Assembly (NCBI GenBank): GCA_001310715.1
Contig: BAXV01000035.1
Location: forward strand, 1 to 36,748
Reading direction: 5' to 3'
Length of the DNA: 36,748 nucleotides
Source of the DNA: Pseudovibrio sp. JCM 19062
GTDB lineage: Bacteria; Pseudomonadota; Alphaproteobacteria; Rhizobiales; Stappiaceae
The position numbers and the translations under genes were made by a program. Shown here piece after piece: positions 28,723 to 36,748 of the stretch (position 1 is its first letter; each line of letters opens with the position of its first letter). The notes beneath the pieces were generated by a model. It was not told the DNA's origin, did no database searches, and saw nothing but the letters and a program-made list of their open reading frames with translations.

Positions 28723-29685
28723 CAGGAGAACCTTTCCATATACTCTGACGGAGTGATCCCGAAGCGTCTTTGAAAGGCGCGGCGCAGGTTTTGTATATGC
28801 CCGAAGCCGGAGAGGCTGGCGGCCTGTTTGATGGAGCTGCGTTTCAGGAGCGCGGTTCTGGCAAGGTCCAGCCGGAGCTGTTCCACGAACTGGGCGGGGG
28901 TGGCGCCGATGTCTTCCTTCAGGCGGCGGTGCAAAGTGCGGGTCGAGACGCCTGCGGATTTTGCCATGTTCTCTATAGTCCAGTCTGCTTCTGGTTCCGA
29001 CAGAATGATCTCTGAGAGTTTGGCGATGTTGGATTGTCCGGCGGCTTGCAGCGAGAGGGCGGATGAAAACTGGGCTTGCCCGCCGTTGCGGCGCAGGTAG
29101 ACCACGAGCTCCTGCGCTGTCTTCAACGAGATGCCGGAGCCAGATCTTGCTCGATGAGGTGCAGGGCGAGGTCAATGCCTGCGGTCACGCCTGCGGAGGT
29201 GTAGATATTACCTGACCTGACGAAGAGCTGGTTGAGCTGCAGTCCACATTTGGAAACTGGGATTGTGCGGAGGAGGCGCGGCTCCAATGAGTGCTGGCTT
29301 GTTTGCCCGCCAGAATGCCAGCGTCCGCTAGAAGAAGTGCGCCGGAGCAAATGGAGACGATGCGCGCGTTGTTGGTTCTTGCCGCAGCTTCATGGAGCAG
29401 GGTGTGCACGGTTGAGTTGCCGAGCTGGTTATCAATGCGTCCGCCGGGAATGAGCAGGTCTGCTGTCCGGCTCCAGTCAGCAAAGGTGCCGTCAACGGCG
29501 ATCTTCATGCCGGGCTGGGTCTCTACAGGCTGGCCATCAATGGACAGGGTCCGGAGTTTATATGCGGGTTGATAGCTATCTGCGGTCCAGAATGCCTGCA
29601 TGGGGCCGGCCAGATCGAGAAGATTGATCCCGTGATACACGAGCGCATCAATTTGACGGGGCTGTTCAATTTGTGTGTTTGGCAT
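28722..29685 (-). CDS. GlxA family AraC-type regulator (DJ-1/PfpI + HTH), frameshifted
   Basis: The N-terminal DJ-1/PfpI-like domain shows IDALVYHGINLLDLAGPMQAF and a nucleophile-elbow-like VSICSGALLLADAGILAGK. The C-terminal AraC domain shows WTIENMAKSAGVSTRTLHRRLKEDIGATPAQFVEQLRLDLARTALL and SGFGHIQNLRRAFQRRFGITPSEY. Between them the frame changes several times, near 29275, 29262, 29242 and 29140, around RSGNIYTSAGVTAGIDLALHLIEQDL. I prefer the ATG at 29685. It is divergent from the MFS gene with about 80 bases between them, a usual arrangement for a local regulator of a permease. Confidence 0.85.
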
Positions 29686-29766
29686 GATTTGAAGCTTTAA
29701 TGTCCTAACTGCCAATTGGTGTACGCGGTAACTTGAAGCCAGTCAAAGTTTCTACGAGGAATAATT

Positions 29767-30984
29767 ATGGGATTTTCTGAGGTCGCGGGGCTGAGGCCGA
29801 TCTACAGGCGCGCAACTTTCCGCTCATTTTGATTGCAACCGCAATTCTATCCATGCAGATGCCAATTCTGATTGCGATCAGTGCGTTGGCAGGGTCGTAC
29901 CTTGCGCCACATCCCACCATGGCGACGGTGCCGCTTGCGTTGCAGATGTTCGGCAACTTTCTCTTCGCCACACCGATCTCTCTGTTTATGGGGCGATTTG
30001 GGCGTCGGAACGGGATTTTGCTGGGGGTGGCGCTGAGCATTATTGGCTCTTTGCTTTGTGTGTATGCGCTTTATGCCAATCAGTTTGTTGTATTGCTGGC
30101 CGGGCATGTTTTGCTGGGCATCGCGACTGCGGCGTATACCTTTATGCGTTTTGCAGCTTCTGACAGTGCCAGTGAGAAATGGAAGCCTATGGCGATTTCT
30201 CTGAGTATGTCCATGGGGCTACTTTCGGCTTTGCTTGGCCCAAGCCTTGTAGGGGGGTGAAGGACGTTGGCGGCGTCATTCCATTTATCGGCAGCTATCT
30301 GGCGCTGGCTGGTGTTGCTGTTGTGGGGGCGTTGCCTGTGCTTGGTTTGCACCTGCCGCCTGTGTCGAAAAAGGGGCAGCAGGCCACAGGGTTTTCTGAG
30401 AGTTTGAAGGTGCTGCGCAGGCCTGCTGTGTGGAGTGCGACTGCGTGTGCCGGGCTTTCCTTCGGGTTCATGACCATGCAGATGTCGCCGACGCCGCTTG
30501 CCATGGAATATTGTGGTTTCTCCGTTGGGCAATCCAGTGATGTGATCCGCTGGCATCTGGTGGCCATGTTTGGTCCCAGCTTCGTCACCGGCTATATCAT
30601 TCGCCGGATTGGTACCAACAGTGTGATGGTGCTGGGTCTGCTGATGCTTGCTGGCGCTGGTGTGGTTGGGGCGCTTAGTTCTGAGCTTTGGGCATTCTAT
30701 GTGGCCTTGATCCTGCTTGGCATTGGCTGGAACTTTGGTTCATCGGCGCATCATCGCAGCTAGTTGAGGTGGTTGCACCACAGGATGCGCCGCTTGCGCA
30801 AGGCGCCAATGATGCTGTCGTTGCGTTGGTCTCTGCGATCTGTGCGCTTTCGACCGGTATCCTGTTCGGCACGGTTGGCTGGGCGTGGCTGTCTTTGTCT
30901 GCGCTTCCGTTGCTGTTGGCCTTGGCATTTTGGCTGGTGGTTTCAGGTGTTCGTGGCAGACAGCTTGGGTATGCCCAACTATAA
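29767..30984 (+). CDS. MFS transporter, frameshifted
   Basis: After MGFSEVAG the frame shifts near 29787 (one more G) and gives LQARNFPLILIATAILSMQMPILIAISALAG. There follow FGNFLFATPISLFMGRFGRRNGILLG, the MFS loop between helices 2 and 3, and ATAAYTFMRFAASDSASEKWKPMA. Later shifts are at six G near 30252-30257 (seven expected) and near 30735 (TTT, TTTT expected), leading to FIGASSQLVEVVAPQDAP and a final ALPLLLALAFWLVVSG helix. About 405 residues, a normal length. The substrate is unknown. GAGGAA precedes the ATG. Confidence 0.82.
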
Positions 30985-31129
30985 TCGGTCCTATATGGTT
31001 CCGTAACTATGAGAATATGAGGGATGAACAGCAGGGCAGAGATTGTTCTGCTGTTTTTTTTGTGTTTATAGGTCTTCCCCATGAATTCGAGGCGGGCAGT
31101 TCTTTGCCCCCGCAATTTCGGAGTGAAAC

Positions 31130-31417
31130 ATGTCGGTTGATCTGAACACGGTAAAACGTGTTGCCGGGCTGGCTCGCATCAAGGTTGATGACGCGCAGGC
31201 TGAGAAAATGACTGGTGAGCTGAACACGATCCTTGGTTTTGTTGAGCAGCTGAACGAGGTGAACGTTGACGGCGTTGAGCCGATGACCTCTGTGGTTGAA
31301 ACCACCATGAAGAAGCGCGCAGACGGCCAGACAGATGGCGGTTACGCAGACAAGATTGTTTCCAACGCGCCAGTGCATGAAGACAACTTCTTCACTGTGC
31401 CTAAGGTTGTTGAATAG
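31130..31417 (+). CDS. gatC: Asp-tRNA(Asn)/Glu-tRNA(Gln) amidotransferase subunit C
   Basis: The intact 95-residue subunit, [21 protein letters not shown]...[25 protein letters not shown]..., is a typical GatC, the small belt that holds GatA and GatB together in the transamidosome making Gln-tRNA(Gln) and/or Asn-tRNA(Asn). GGAG lies upstream of the ATG. It is the first gene of the operon gatC, GNAT, gatA (gaps of 11 and 5 bases). gatB is not in the window. Confidence 0.95.
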   Translation: MSVDLNTVKRVAGLARIKVDDAQAEKMTGELNTILGFVEQLNEVNVDGVEPMTSVVETTMKKRADGQTDGGYADKIVSNAPVHEDNFFTVPKVVE

Positions 31418-31428
31418 GAAACTTCTGA

Positions 31429-31902
31429 ATGAGCGTTTCTCTTGGAGTTGAAGACCCTTGCCAAAAAGATGTTGCTGATCTCATCAAGCAGCTCACACAT
31501 GCGCTTGAGGCACTTACTTCGCCTGATGCCTGTCATCATATGAGCGTTGAAGAAATGGCACAGCCGGACACGACAGTGTTTGTTGCCAGGGCCGATGGGA
31601 AAGCCGTTGGCTGCGGTGCGTTGAAAATGCACTCAGATTCTGTTGGTGAGGTGAAGCGTCTGTTCTGCTTGCCTGAGACACAGGGCAAAGGCATTGGTCG
31701 GAAAATTCTGGAAGAAATCGTCGCTCTGGCAGAAGAAAAAGGACTGTGTAGTCTGGTTCTGGAAACTGGATGGAATTACGAGGCAGCAATTCGCCTTTAT
31801 GAAAGCTGCGGCTTTGAGCGTTGTGGCCCAGTTCTTGACTATCCTGAGCATCCTGAATCTGTTTTCTATCAAAAGCCACTCTTGGCTCTTACTGAGATTT
31901 AG
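31429..31902 (+). CDS. GNAT family N-acetyltransferase
   Basis: The intact 157-residue protein has motif A of GNAT enzymes, [23 protein letters not shown] with the acetyl-CoA pyrophosphate loop QGKGIG, and motif [15 protein letters not shown]. Sequence type is closest to small PhnO/YitH-like N-acetyltransferases; the acceptor is unknown. It sits between gatC and gatA with tight spacing, so it is expressed with the tRNA amidotransferase. Confidence 0.88.
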   Translation: MSVSLGVEDPCQKDVADLIKQLTHALEALTSPDACHHMSVEEMAQPDTTVFVARADGKAVGCGALKMHSDSVGEVKRLFCLPETQGKGIGRKILEEIVALAEEKGLCSLVLETGWNYEAAIRLYESCGFERCGPVLDYPEHPESVFYQKPLLALTEI

Positions 31903-31907
31903 AAACT

Positions 31908-33388
31908 ATGACTGATCTTACCAAACTAACAATCGCTGAGGCGCGCGATAAGCTGGCTGCCCGCGATTTTACTGCAACCGAGCTGACTGAAAGCTATCTG
32001 GGTGCGATTGAAACCGGCAACGAAGCGCTCAATGCTTTCATTGCTGTGACCGGTGATATTGCGCGGGAGCAGGCGAAAGCCTCTGACGCAAAAATCGCTG
32101 CTGGTGAAGCACGTCGCTGGAAGGTATTCCTCTCGGCATTAAAGACCTTTACGCGACCAAGGGTGTTCACACTCAGGCGTGTTCTCATATTCTTGATGGC
32201 TTCAAGCCTGAGTATGAGTCCACGGTTACGCAGAACCTGTTTGACGACGGCGCTGTGATGCTGGGTAAGCTGAATATGGATGAGTTCGCGATGGGCTCTT
32301 CCAACGAGACATCCTACTACGGTAACGTTGTGAACCCATGGCGCCGCAATGGTTCTGACACCGCGCTGGTTCCTGGCGGGTCTTCCGGTGGTTCTGCTTC
32401 TGCGGTGGCTGCGCATCTTTGTGCGGCGGCAACAGCATCTGATACGGGTGGTTCCATTCGTCAGCCAGCTGCGTTGACCGGTACTGTGGGTATCAAGCCA
32501 ACCTATGGCCGCTGCTCACGCTGGGGTATGGTGGCGTTTGCGTCTTCTCTGGATCAGGCTGGCCCGATTGGCCGCACCGTGCGTGACAACGCGATCCTGC
32601 TGAAGTCCATGGCCTCTGTTGATGCAAAGGACACTACGTCTGTTGATGCACCTGTGCCAAACTATGAAGACTTCATCGGCAAGTCCGTTAAAGGCATGAA
32701 AATCGGTATTCCTAAAGAGTACCGCATGGACGGTATGCCAGAGGAAATTGAAAAGCTGTGGCAGCAGGGTATTGCATGGCTGAAAGAAGCTGGCGCTGAG
32801 ATCGTCGAGATTTCTCTGCCGCACACCAAGTACGCTCTGCCTGCATACTACATCGTGGCTCCAGCGGAAGCCTCTTCCAACCTGGCGCGTTATGATGGCG
32901 TTCGCTACGGTCTGCGTGTACCGGGCAATGACATTGTTGAGATGTACGAGAACACCCGTGCAGCTGGCTTTGGTGATGAAGTGAAGCGCCGTGTGATGAT
33001 CGGTACTTATGTTCTTTCCGCTGGTTACTATGATGCGTACTACCTGAAAGCACAGAAGGTTCGTACTCTGATCAAGCAGGACTTTGACACTGTCTGGGCG
33101 GATGGTGTGGATGCAATCCTGACGCCAACCACTCCAGATGCTGCGTTCGCACCGGGTGAGATCACTGATCCAGTGACCATGTACATGAACGACGTGTTCA
33201 CCGTGACAGCCAACATGGCTGGCGTTCCGGGCATCTCCATCCCTGCTGGCCTCAACAAAGACGGCCTGCCACTGGGCCTGCAGTTGATCGGCAAGCCATT
33301 TGACGAAGGCACCCTGTTCCAGGTGGGCGAAGTCATCGAACAAGCCGCTGGCCGCTTCGAGCCTTCCACCAACTGGTGGAGCAAGTAA
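31908..33388 (+). CDS. gatA: Asp-tRNA(Asn)/Glu-tRNA(Gln) amidotransferase subunit A, frameshifted once
   Basis: GatA is the glutaminase subunit of the amidase-signature family. It starts [21 protein letters not shown]. The catalytic triad parts are the Lys in [10 protein letters not shown], the cis-Ser region [13 protein letters not shown] and the nucleophile Ser in [12 protein letters not shown]. The frame breaks near 32120, where one more C would give [15 protein letters not shown]. The rest runs cleanly to [11 protein letters not shown]. About 494 residues in total. A strong terminator follows at 33415-33444. A GatA-dependent bacterium could not live with this lesion, which argues that it is an error. 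Confidence 0.93.
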
Positions 33389-33414
33389 GCTTCAGCACTG
33401 TTTTTGAAATGAAG

Positions 33415-33444
33415 AAGGCCTCGGAGTGATCCGGGGCCTTTTTT
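33415..33444 (+). terminator. Rho-independent terminator of the gatCA operon
   Basis: AAGGCCTCGGA (33415-33425), loop GTGA and TCCGGGGCCTT (33430-33440) pair over 11 positions with one T-G wobble, and the run ends in six T (33439-33444). It lies 26 bases after the gatA stop. Confidence 0.9.
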
Positions 33445-33627
33445 GGGGTACCTTGACAAAGTCTGTTTCTACTAAGGTCAAATTCATCACGGCTTGATAA
33501 AAACCGGATATTTTTATGGAGTGGTACAAGGTGCAAACAGTACTTTCCAAACACCATTTCAGACCAACATCCAAGTCGATTGTACAGCACTTTTTCTGCG
33601 CTTAAATCCGTTCTCAAATAGGTTTAG

Positions 33628-34744
33628 TTACTCAATCTGGAAGATATGCTTTCTATGGTAGTCTAAATACCGTTTATGTTCGGCTGACAACGATCTTCTA
33701 ATTGTTCCGCCGATGCCGAGTTTTTCGTGGTTCTTTTTTTTAAGTTTCTTGGATGTCAGCATTTGGCCTTCATCATCAAATGAGATGAGACCATTGTCGA
33801 AAAGTGAGTCAAGGTTTGCGACAAGAAGGAAGCCGTTTGCTCCATCAAGCCGCTCCCTATTATCAGCTTTCCGCCAAGGTTTTATATGCGACGCCCGTAG
33901 GACCGCACGTTCGGAGCACCCAGTGACTGCGCACATATGATCCCATAGCTTATCGAGTTTTTCTCGGAATTTACCTTGCCCAATTCTTGCATCAATTAGT
34001 GATTTTTTTTGGTCGTTGGTAAGATTGATGTATCACTTTGGATGTCGTCGATGTCTGCCTCTCGCCGGGTGAATATCCCCTCAACTCTACGAGCGATTTC
34101 TCTCCAAGCGTCATTGCGGGCGCCTACAGGTACTTGATTCAAAATCGATTTGGAGGTGTCTCTGTCAATAAATGTATAGCTGTCAAAGCGCGTGATTAGC
34201 GCGCTTTTTCCAGTGATATCTCGTGCAGATAGTGTGATGGGTTGTTCTAGCCATAGAAAATGACGATCCTGACAATACCAGTTTGGAATCCAAGCTTCAT
34301 CAGACTTGAATGCTCGAATGAAAGCTTTTTTTTGTCGTCGCTGTATTTTTCTCTCACGAGAGGCTCCGCCCAAGCCTCCTCTCGTATTGCTTTTAGATTG
34401 ATAAGTTTACTGAGTTCAATGCGTTTTTCCTCATCATCATTTTCGTTGAGTAGATGAGTCGCTGAGCCAGCGATCCCAACTAGTTCCTGTTTCCCATGGT
34501 GGCTCGCATACATAAAGACAAAGGTATTTCCCCGATTTTCAGTCCTTGCTGCTCCTTTAACTGCCTCGGTGTGGAAGGCTCTGAATTTGTCTTTGCCTTT
34601 AGAAAAGAGCAAGTGACCTGAATTGTTCCATTCTTCATGGCCATATCCATGTTTATAAGGAAAGCCGCTGGTAGCTCGATGTCCGGAAGGCAATAGATAT
34701 TGGCTTGAATTCCAATGTATCGGTTTAAGTACGAATAACGACAT
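33628..34744 (-). CDS. HNH endonuclease with unrecognised N-terminal domain, frameshifted
   Basis: The C-terminal part is an HNH_2-type nuclease: ARIGQGKFREKL, CAVTGCSERAVLRASHIKPWR and GANGFLLVANLDSLFDNGLISFDDEG. Such orphan HNH proteins are often restriction-like. The first 250 or so residues (SGHRATSGFPYKHGYGHEEWNN, FVFMYASHHGKQELVGIAG, AWIPNWYCQDRHFLWLEQPI) match no family I can name; a reader of modified DNA is a possibility only. The frame breaks near 34327 (eight T) and again near 34002-34035. Sampled stretches are 40-50% GC by hand count, poorer than adjacent genes. No methyltransferase partner is nearby. The start at 34744 is preferred over a longer frame opening at TTG 34798. Confidence 0.75.
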
Positions 34745-34798
34745 ATAAGTAAGCTTCTCTACTGACAATAATTGTTTCGGTGGTCTGTAATTATACAA

Positions 34799-35316
34799 GA
34801 GTCCAGGCTCATAACGAGTAACAGACAGGAGTCTCGCGGCTGAATGCGGAGAGACTGTTTGTGGCCCTGCGGAAACGCTTGAGCCTACATGATATGCGCT
34901 CGACTGTATTCTGATCCATGTAAAGGTCTGGTGAGGAGCACTTTATGGGTCGTGAACCTAATGTGTGTCCTTGTATCGGCTGAGTTTGCTCCGGTCGTGC
35001 CCGTAGTGTGTTGATTGCATCTTATACTTGTTTTTTTTGTGCATGTATTTGAAAAGTATATGTTTCGGGTGCGCTTCTTTGCTTGTGTGTTAATGCTGCA
35101 GAACCGGCTGTGGATGAAATTGTGGGCGCAGAACCCTAGTTTATTGAGGGGACCTACTAGATATTGGGTATTTTATCGATTCAAGGCATAGAGGGGAGAA
35201 ATCTACACATTTGCCTTGGGGATTAATGCGGGAAAGGTTGTGGGTATATTGTTTAGAGTGCTGTGTAATGTGCTATGGGTCTTTCTCCTAAAAATAAAAG
35301 AGCAAACAGGAATAGC
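34799..35316. other. Gene-free region between the HNH gene and the flavoprotein
   Basis: About 500 bases contain no coding region I can support on either strand, no tRNA and no transposon ends. There are scattered A/T-rich tracts, including eight T near 35031. Promoters for both divergent neighbours presumably lie here, but none is clear. The stretch may be the edge of an acquired islet. Confidence 0.45.
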
Positions 35317-36530
35317 ATGGCAGACGTTGAGTGCATCGTAATCGGTGCAGGAGTTGTGGGCTTAAGCGCGGCTTATGAACTGGCGCGCAGGGGACGTGAA
35401 GTGATTGTGCTTGAACAGCATGAGATCATCGGCTCCGAAATTAGCGCCCGTAACTCCGAAGTTGTCCATGCCGGGATTTATTACCCGAAAGACTCTTTGA
35501 AATCAAAAGCTTGTGTGCAGGGTAAAGAGATGCTCTATTCCTTTTGCGAGGAATATGGTGTGCCTTACAAACGCATCGGCAAGCTGATTGTAGCGACCGA
35601 TGACAGTCAGGTTTCCATGCTTGATGATATTCGCGCGCGCGCTGCAGCCAATGGTGTTCATGATCTTTTGAAGCTCAATGAAGCGCAGGCGCAGGGCTTT
35701 GAGCCTAATCTTGCATGCAAGGGTGCCCTGTTTTCTCCTTCCACAGGCATTGTGGATAGTCATGCGTATATGATGGCCCTGCAAGCGGACTGGAAGCGCA
35801 TGGCGGACTGGTTGTTGTTGGGACAGAAGTTACCCAGATTGAAACCGGAATGCGCCCGAGCGAGCTGATGGGTGCTGATATTCTGGTGGAAGAAGATCTG
35901 CACGCGGCAGGCTACCCGTCCGATGAGGACGAGGATGAGGAAATTGCAGCCAAGAACTTCAAGGGCGACGGGTTTACCGTTGTCATGAAAGATGGCTATG
36001 CGATTACCTGTCATGAGCTGGTAATTGCAGCTGGTCTGCATTCCAACAAGATGCTCTCCAAACTGGCCGGGCACATGTCCCGTCAGGTGCCAAAGCTTTA
36101 CTACGCAAAAGGCAACTATTTCAGCCTTGCGGGTGATGCTCCGTTCTCACACCTTATTTATCCGGTGCCAGTGCCGGGTGGGCTTGGTGTTCATCTGACG
36201 ATCGATATGGGCAATCAGGCGCGTTTTGGTCCGGATGTGGAATGGGTTGACGAGATTAATTATGACGTGAACGAAGAGCGCCGTGCGCGTTTTTGTTCCG
36301 AGGTCCGCAAGTATTACCCGGATCTGGCGGAGGAGAGCCTGCAGGCGGACTATTCCGGTATTCGGCCCAAGCTGGTTCCGGCTGGTACTGATGCTGCTGA
36401 CTTTGCGATCTGGGGTGAAGAAACCCACGGGATTCCGGGGCTGCTGGCTTATATGGGCATTGAAAGTCCGGGTCTGACGAGCTCTCTTGCGCTTGGTTCC
36501 ATGGGGGCTGATCGCCTGATTGGTGCATGA
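35317..36530 (+). CDS. FAD-dependent oxidoreductase, L-2-hydroxyglutarate oxidase (LhgO/L2HGDH) family, frameshifted once
   Basis: The N-terminal dinucleotide-binding motif is [21 protein letters not shown] (G10, G12, G15), followed by [21 protein letters not shown], a signature of the L2HGDH family, [13 protein letters not shown] and [19 protein letters not shown]. The frame then changes near 35793 (one more C gives [15 protein letters not shown]) and continues through [39 protein letters not shown] and [12 protein letters not shown] to [12 protein letters not shown]. Likely oxidises a 2-hydroxy acid such as L-2-hydroxyglutarate. About 404 residues. The start at 35317 has AGGA upstream. Confidence 0.85.
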
Positions 36531-36588
36531 GCTCTTTCATATAATCTTCCCCAAAATACTAGGAAAATATAGGTTTTCGCGGCCTAAG

Positions 36589-36652
36589 CTGCTCTCTTAG
36601 AGCACGTGTTCATCTGTATTCACGCATCGCGCTCTAAAAGCTGAGAGAGCAG
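36589..36652. promoter_or_regulatory. Long inverted repeat in the leader of the Tat-exported gene
   Basis: CTGCTCTCTTAGAGC (36589-36603) matches, in inverted orientation, two blocks GCTCTA (36631-36636) and AGAGAGCAG (36644-36652) separated by seven bases. The right arm ends seven bases before the start codon at 36660 and overlaps the place where a ribosome binding site would lie. Confidence 0.5.
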
Positions 36653-36659
36653 GTGTGCT

Positions 36660-36748
36660 ATGAAGCTGAGCCGTCGAGATTTTGTGAGAACCAGTGCAAG
36701 CGGCGGGCTTGCTGTGGGTGCTGCTTCACTCATTGCGGGAGCGGCCAG
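36660..36748 (+). CDS. Start of a Tat-exported protein (cut by window edge)
   Basis: Only 29 codons are inside the window. They read MKLSRRDFVRTSASGGLAVG and continue with a mildly hydrophobic AASLIAGAA. The SRRDFV motif, followed by a hydrophobic alanine-rich stretch, is a twin-arginine signal peptide, so the product is exported folded, usually with a cofactor. The family cannot be decided from the part seen. Confidence 0.75.
   Translation, partial: MKLSRRDFVRTSASGGLAVGAASLIAGAA

Noticed and set aside
26679..30984. A complete new metal-handling or defence operon
   Set aside because: The YHS, GlxA/TetR and MFS genes have different strands, terminators and promoters; nothing in the sequence links them into one system.
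34800..35275. Insertion-sequence remnant beside the HNH gene
   Set aside because: No transposase fragment, terminal repeat or target duplication could be found.
1..36748. Programmed frameshifting or a stop-codon reassignment as a general explanation
   Set aside because: The shifts have no common slippery motif or downstream structure, they go in both directions, and all other stops (TAA, TAG, TGA) behave normally.

Overview
The window is a gene-dense, moderately GC-rich chromosomal segment of an alphaproteobacterium. Order Hyphomicrobiales is the best fit. This rests on the synteny block dinB, DUF3572, divK, rpmG, MFS, Nudix, DUF983, rnr, topA, dprA, plsY, pyrC, pyrB, on EipB (DUF1849), on a zinc-finger DinB and on the dihydroorotase-like PyrC. 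A marine Pseudovibrio/Stappiaceae-type genome is my guess from protein flavour and cannot be proved here. I see no rRNA, tRNA, CRISPR array, transposase or phage gene.

Layout. 1-3438: the tail of an unknown membrane protein, then on the minus strand a HIT protein, a FemAB-like acyltransferase, a glycerophosphodiester phosphodiesterase and a RidA-family protein. 3745-4688: eipB, facing dinB. 4692-8780: dinB, a HAD phosphatase and DUF3572 on minus, divK on plus, a gene-poor stretch where pleD would normally lie, and rpmG. 8944-21410: a minus-strand run covering transport, RNA decay (rnr), DNA topology (topA), DNA uptake (dprA), phospholipid synthesis (plsY) and pyrimidine synthesis (pyrC, pyrB). 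21543-26509: an AidB-type flavoprotein, an AEC permease, ruvX, a uracil-DNA glycosylase and a UPF0173 hydrolase. 26679-30984: accessory-looking; two tandem exported YHS proteins, then a GlxA-type regulator overlapping a TetR regulator, divergent from an MFS permease. 31130-33388: gatC, a GNAT acetyltransferase and gatA (tRNA amidotransferase). 33628-34744: an isolated, AT-richer HNH endonuclease. 35317-36748: an L-2-hydroxyglutarate-oxidase-like flavoprotein and the start of a Tat-exported protein.

The dominant oddity is that about twenty genes are broken by single-base or two-base frameshifts, roughly 40-45 by my reading. They include genes essential in most bacteria (topA, gatA). In nearly every case the protein continues cleanly in the next frame, often at a homopolymer. 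A/T runs of 6-7 are mostly one base too long and short G/C runs one base too short. This looks like uncorrected sequencing or assembly error more than gene decay, so broken genes are given below as full-span CDS with their breaks noted. One lesion is different in kind: an in-frame stop at codon 12 of divK.

No clearly new multi-gene system is visible. The best leads are a palindrome-rich in-frame insertion in the FemAB-like gene that shares a 20-base motif with an intergenic region, the disturbed divK-pleD locus, the orphan HNH nuclease with an unrecognised N-terminal half, and several nested hairpins in intergenic DNA.
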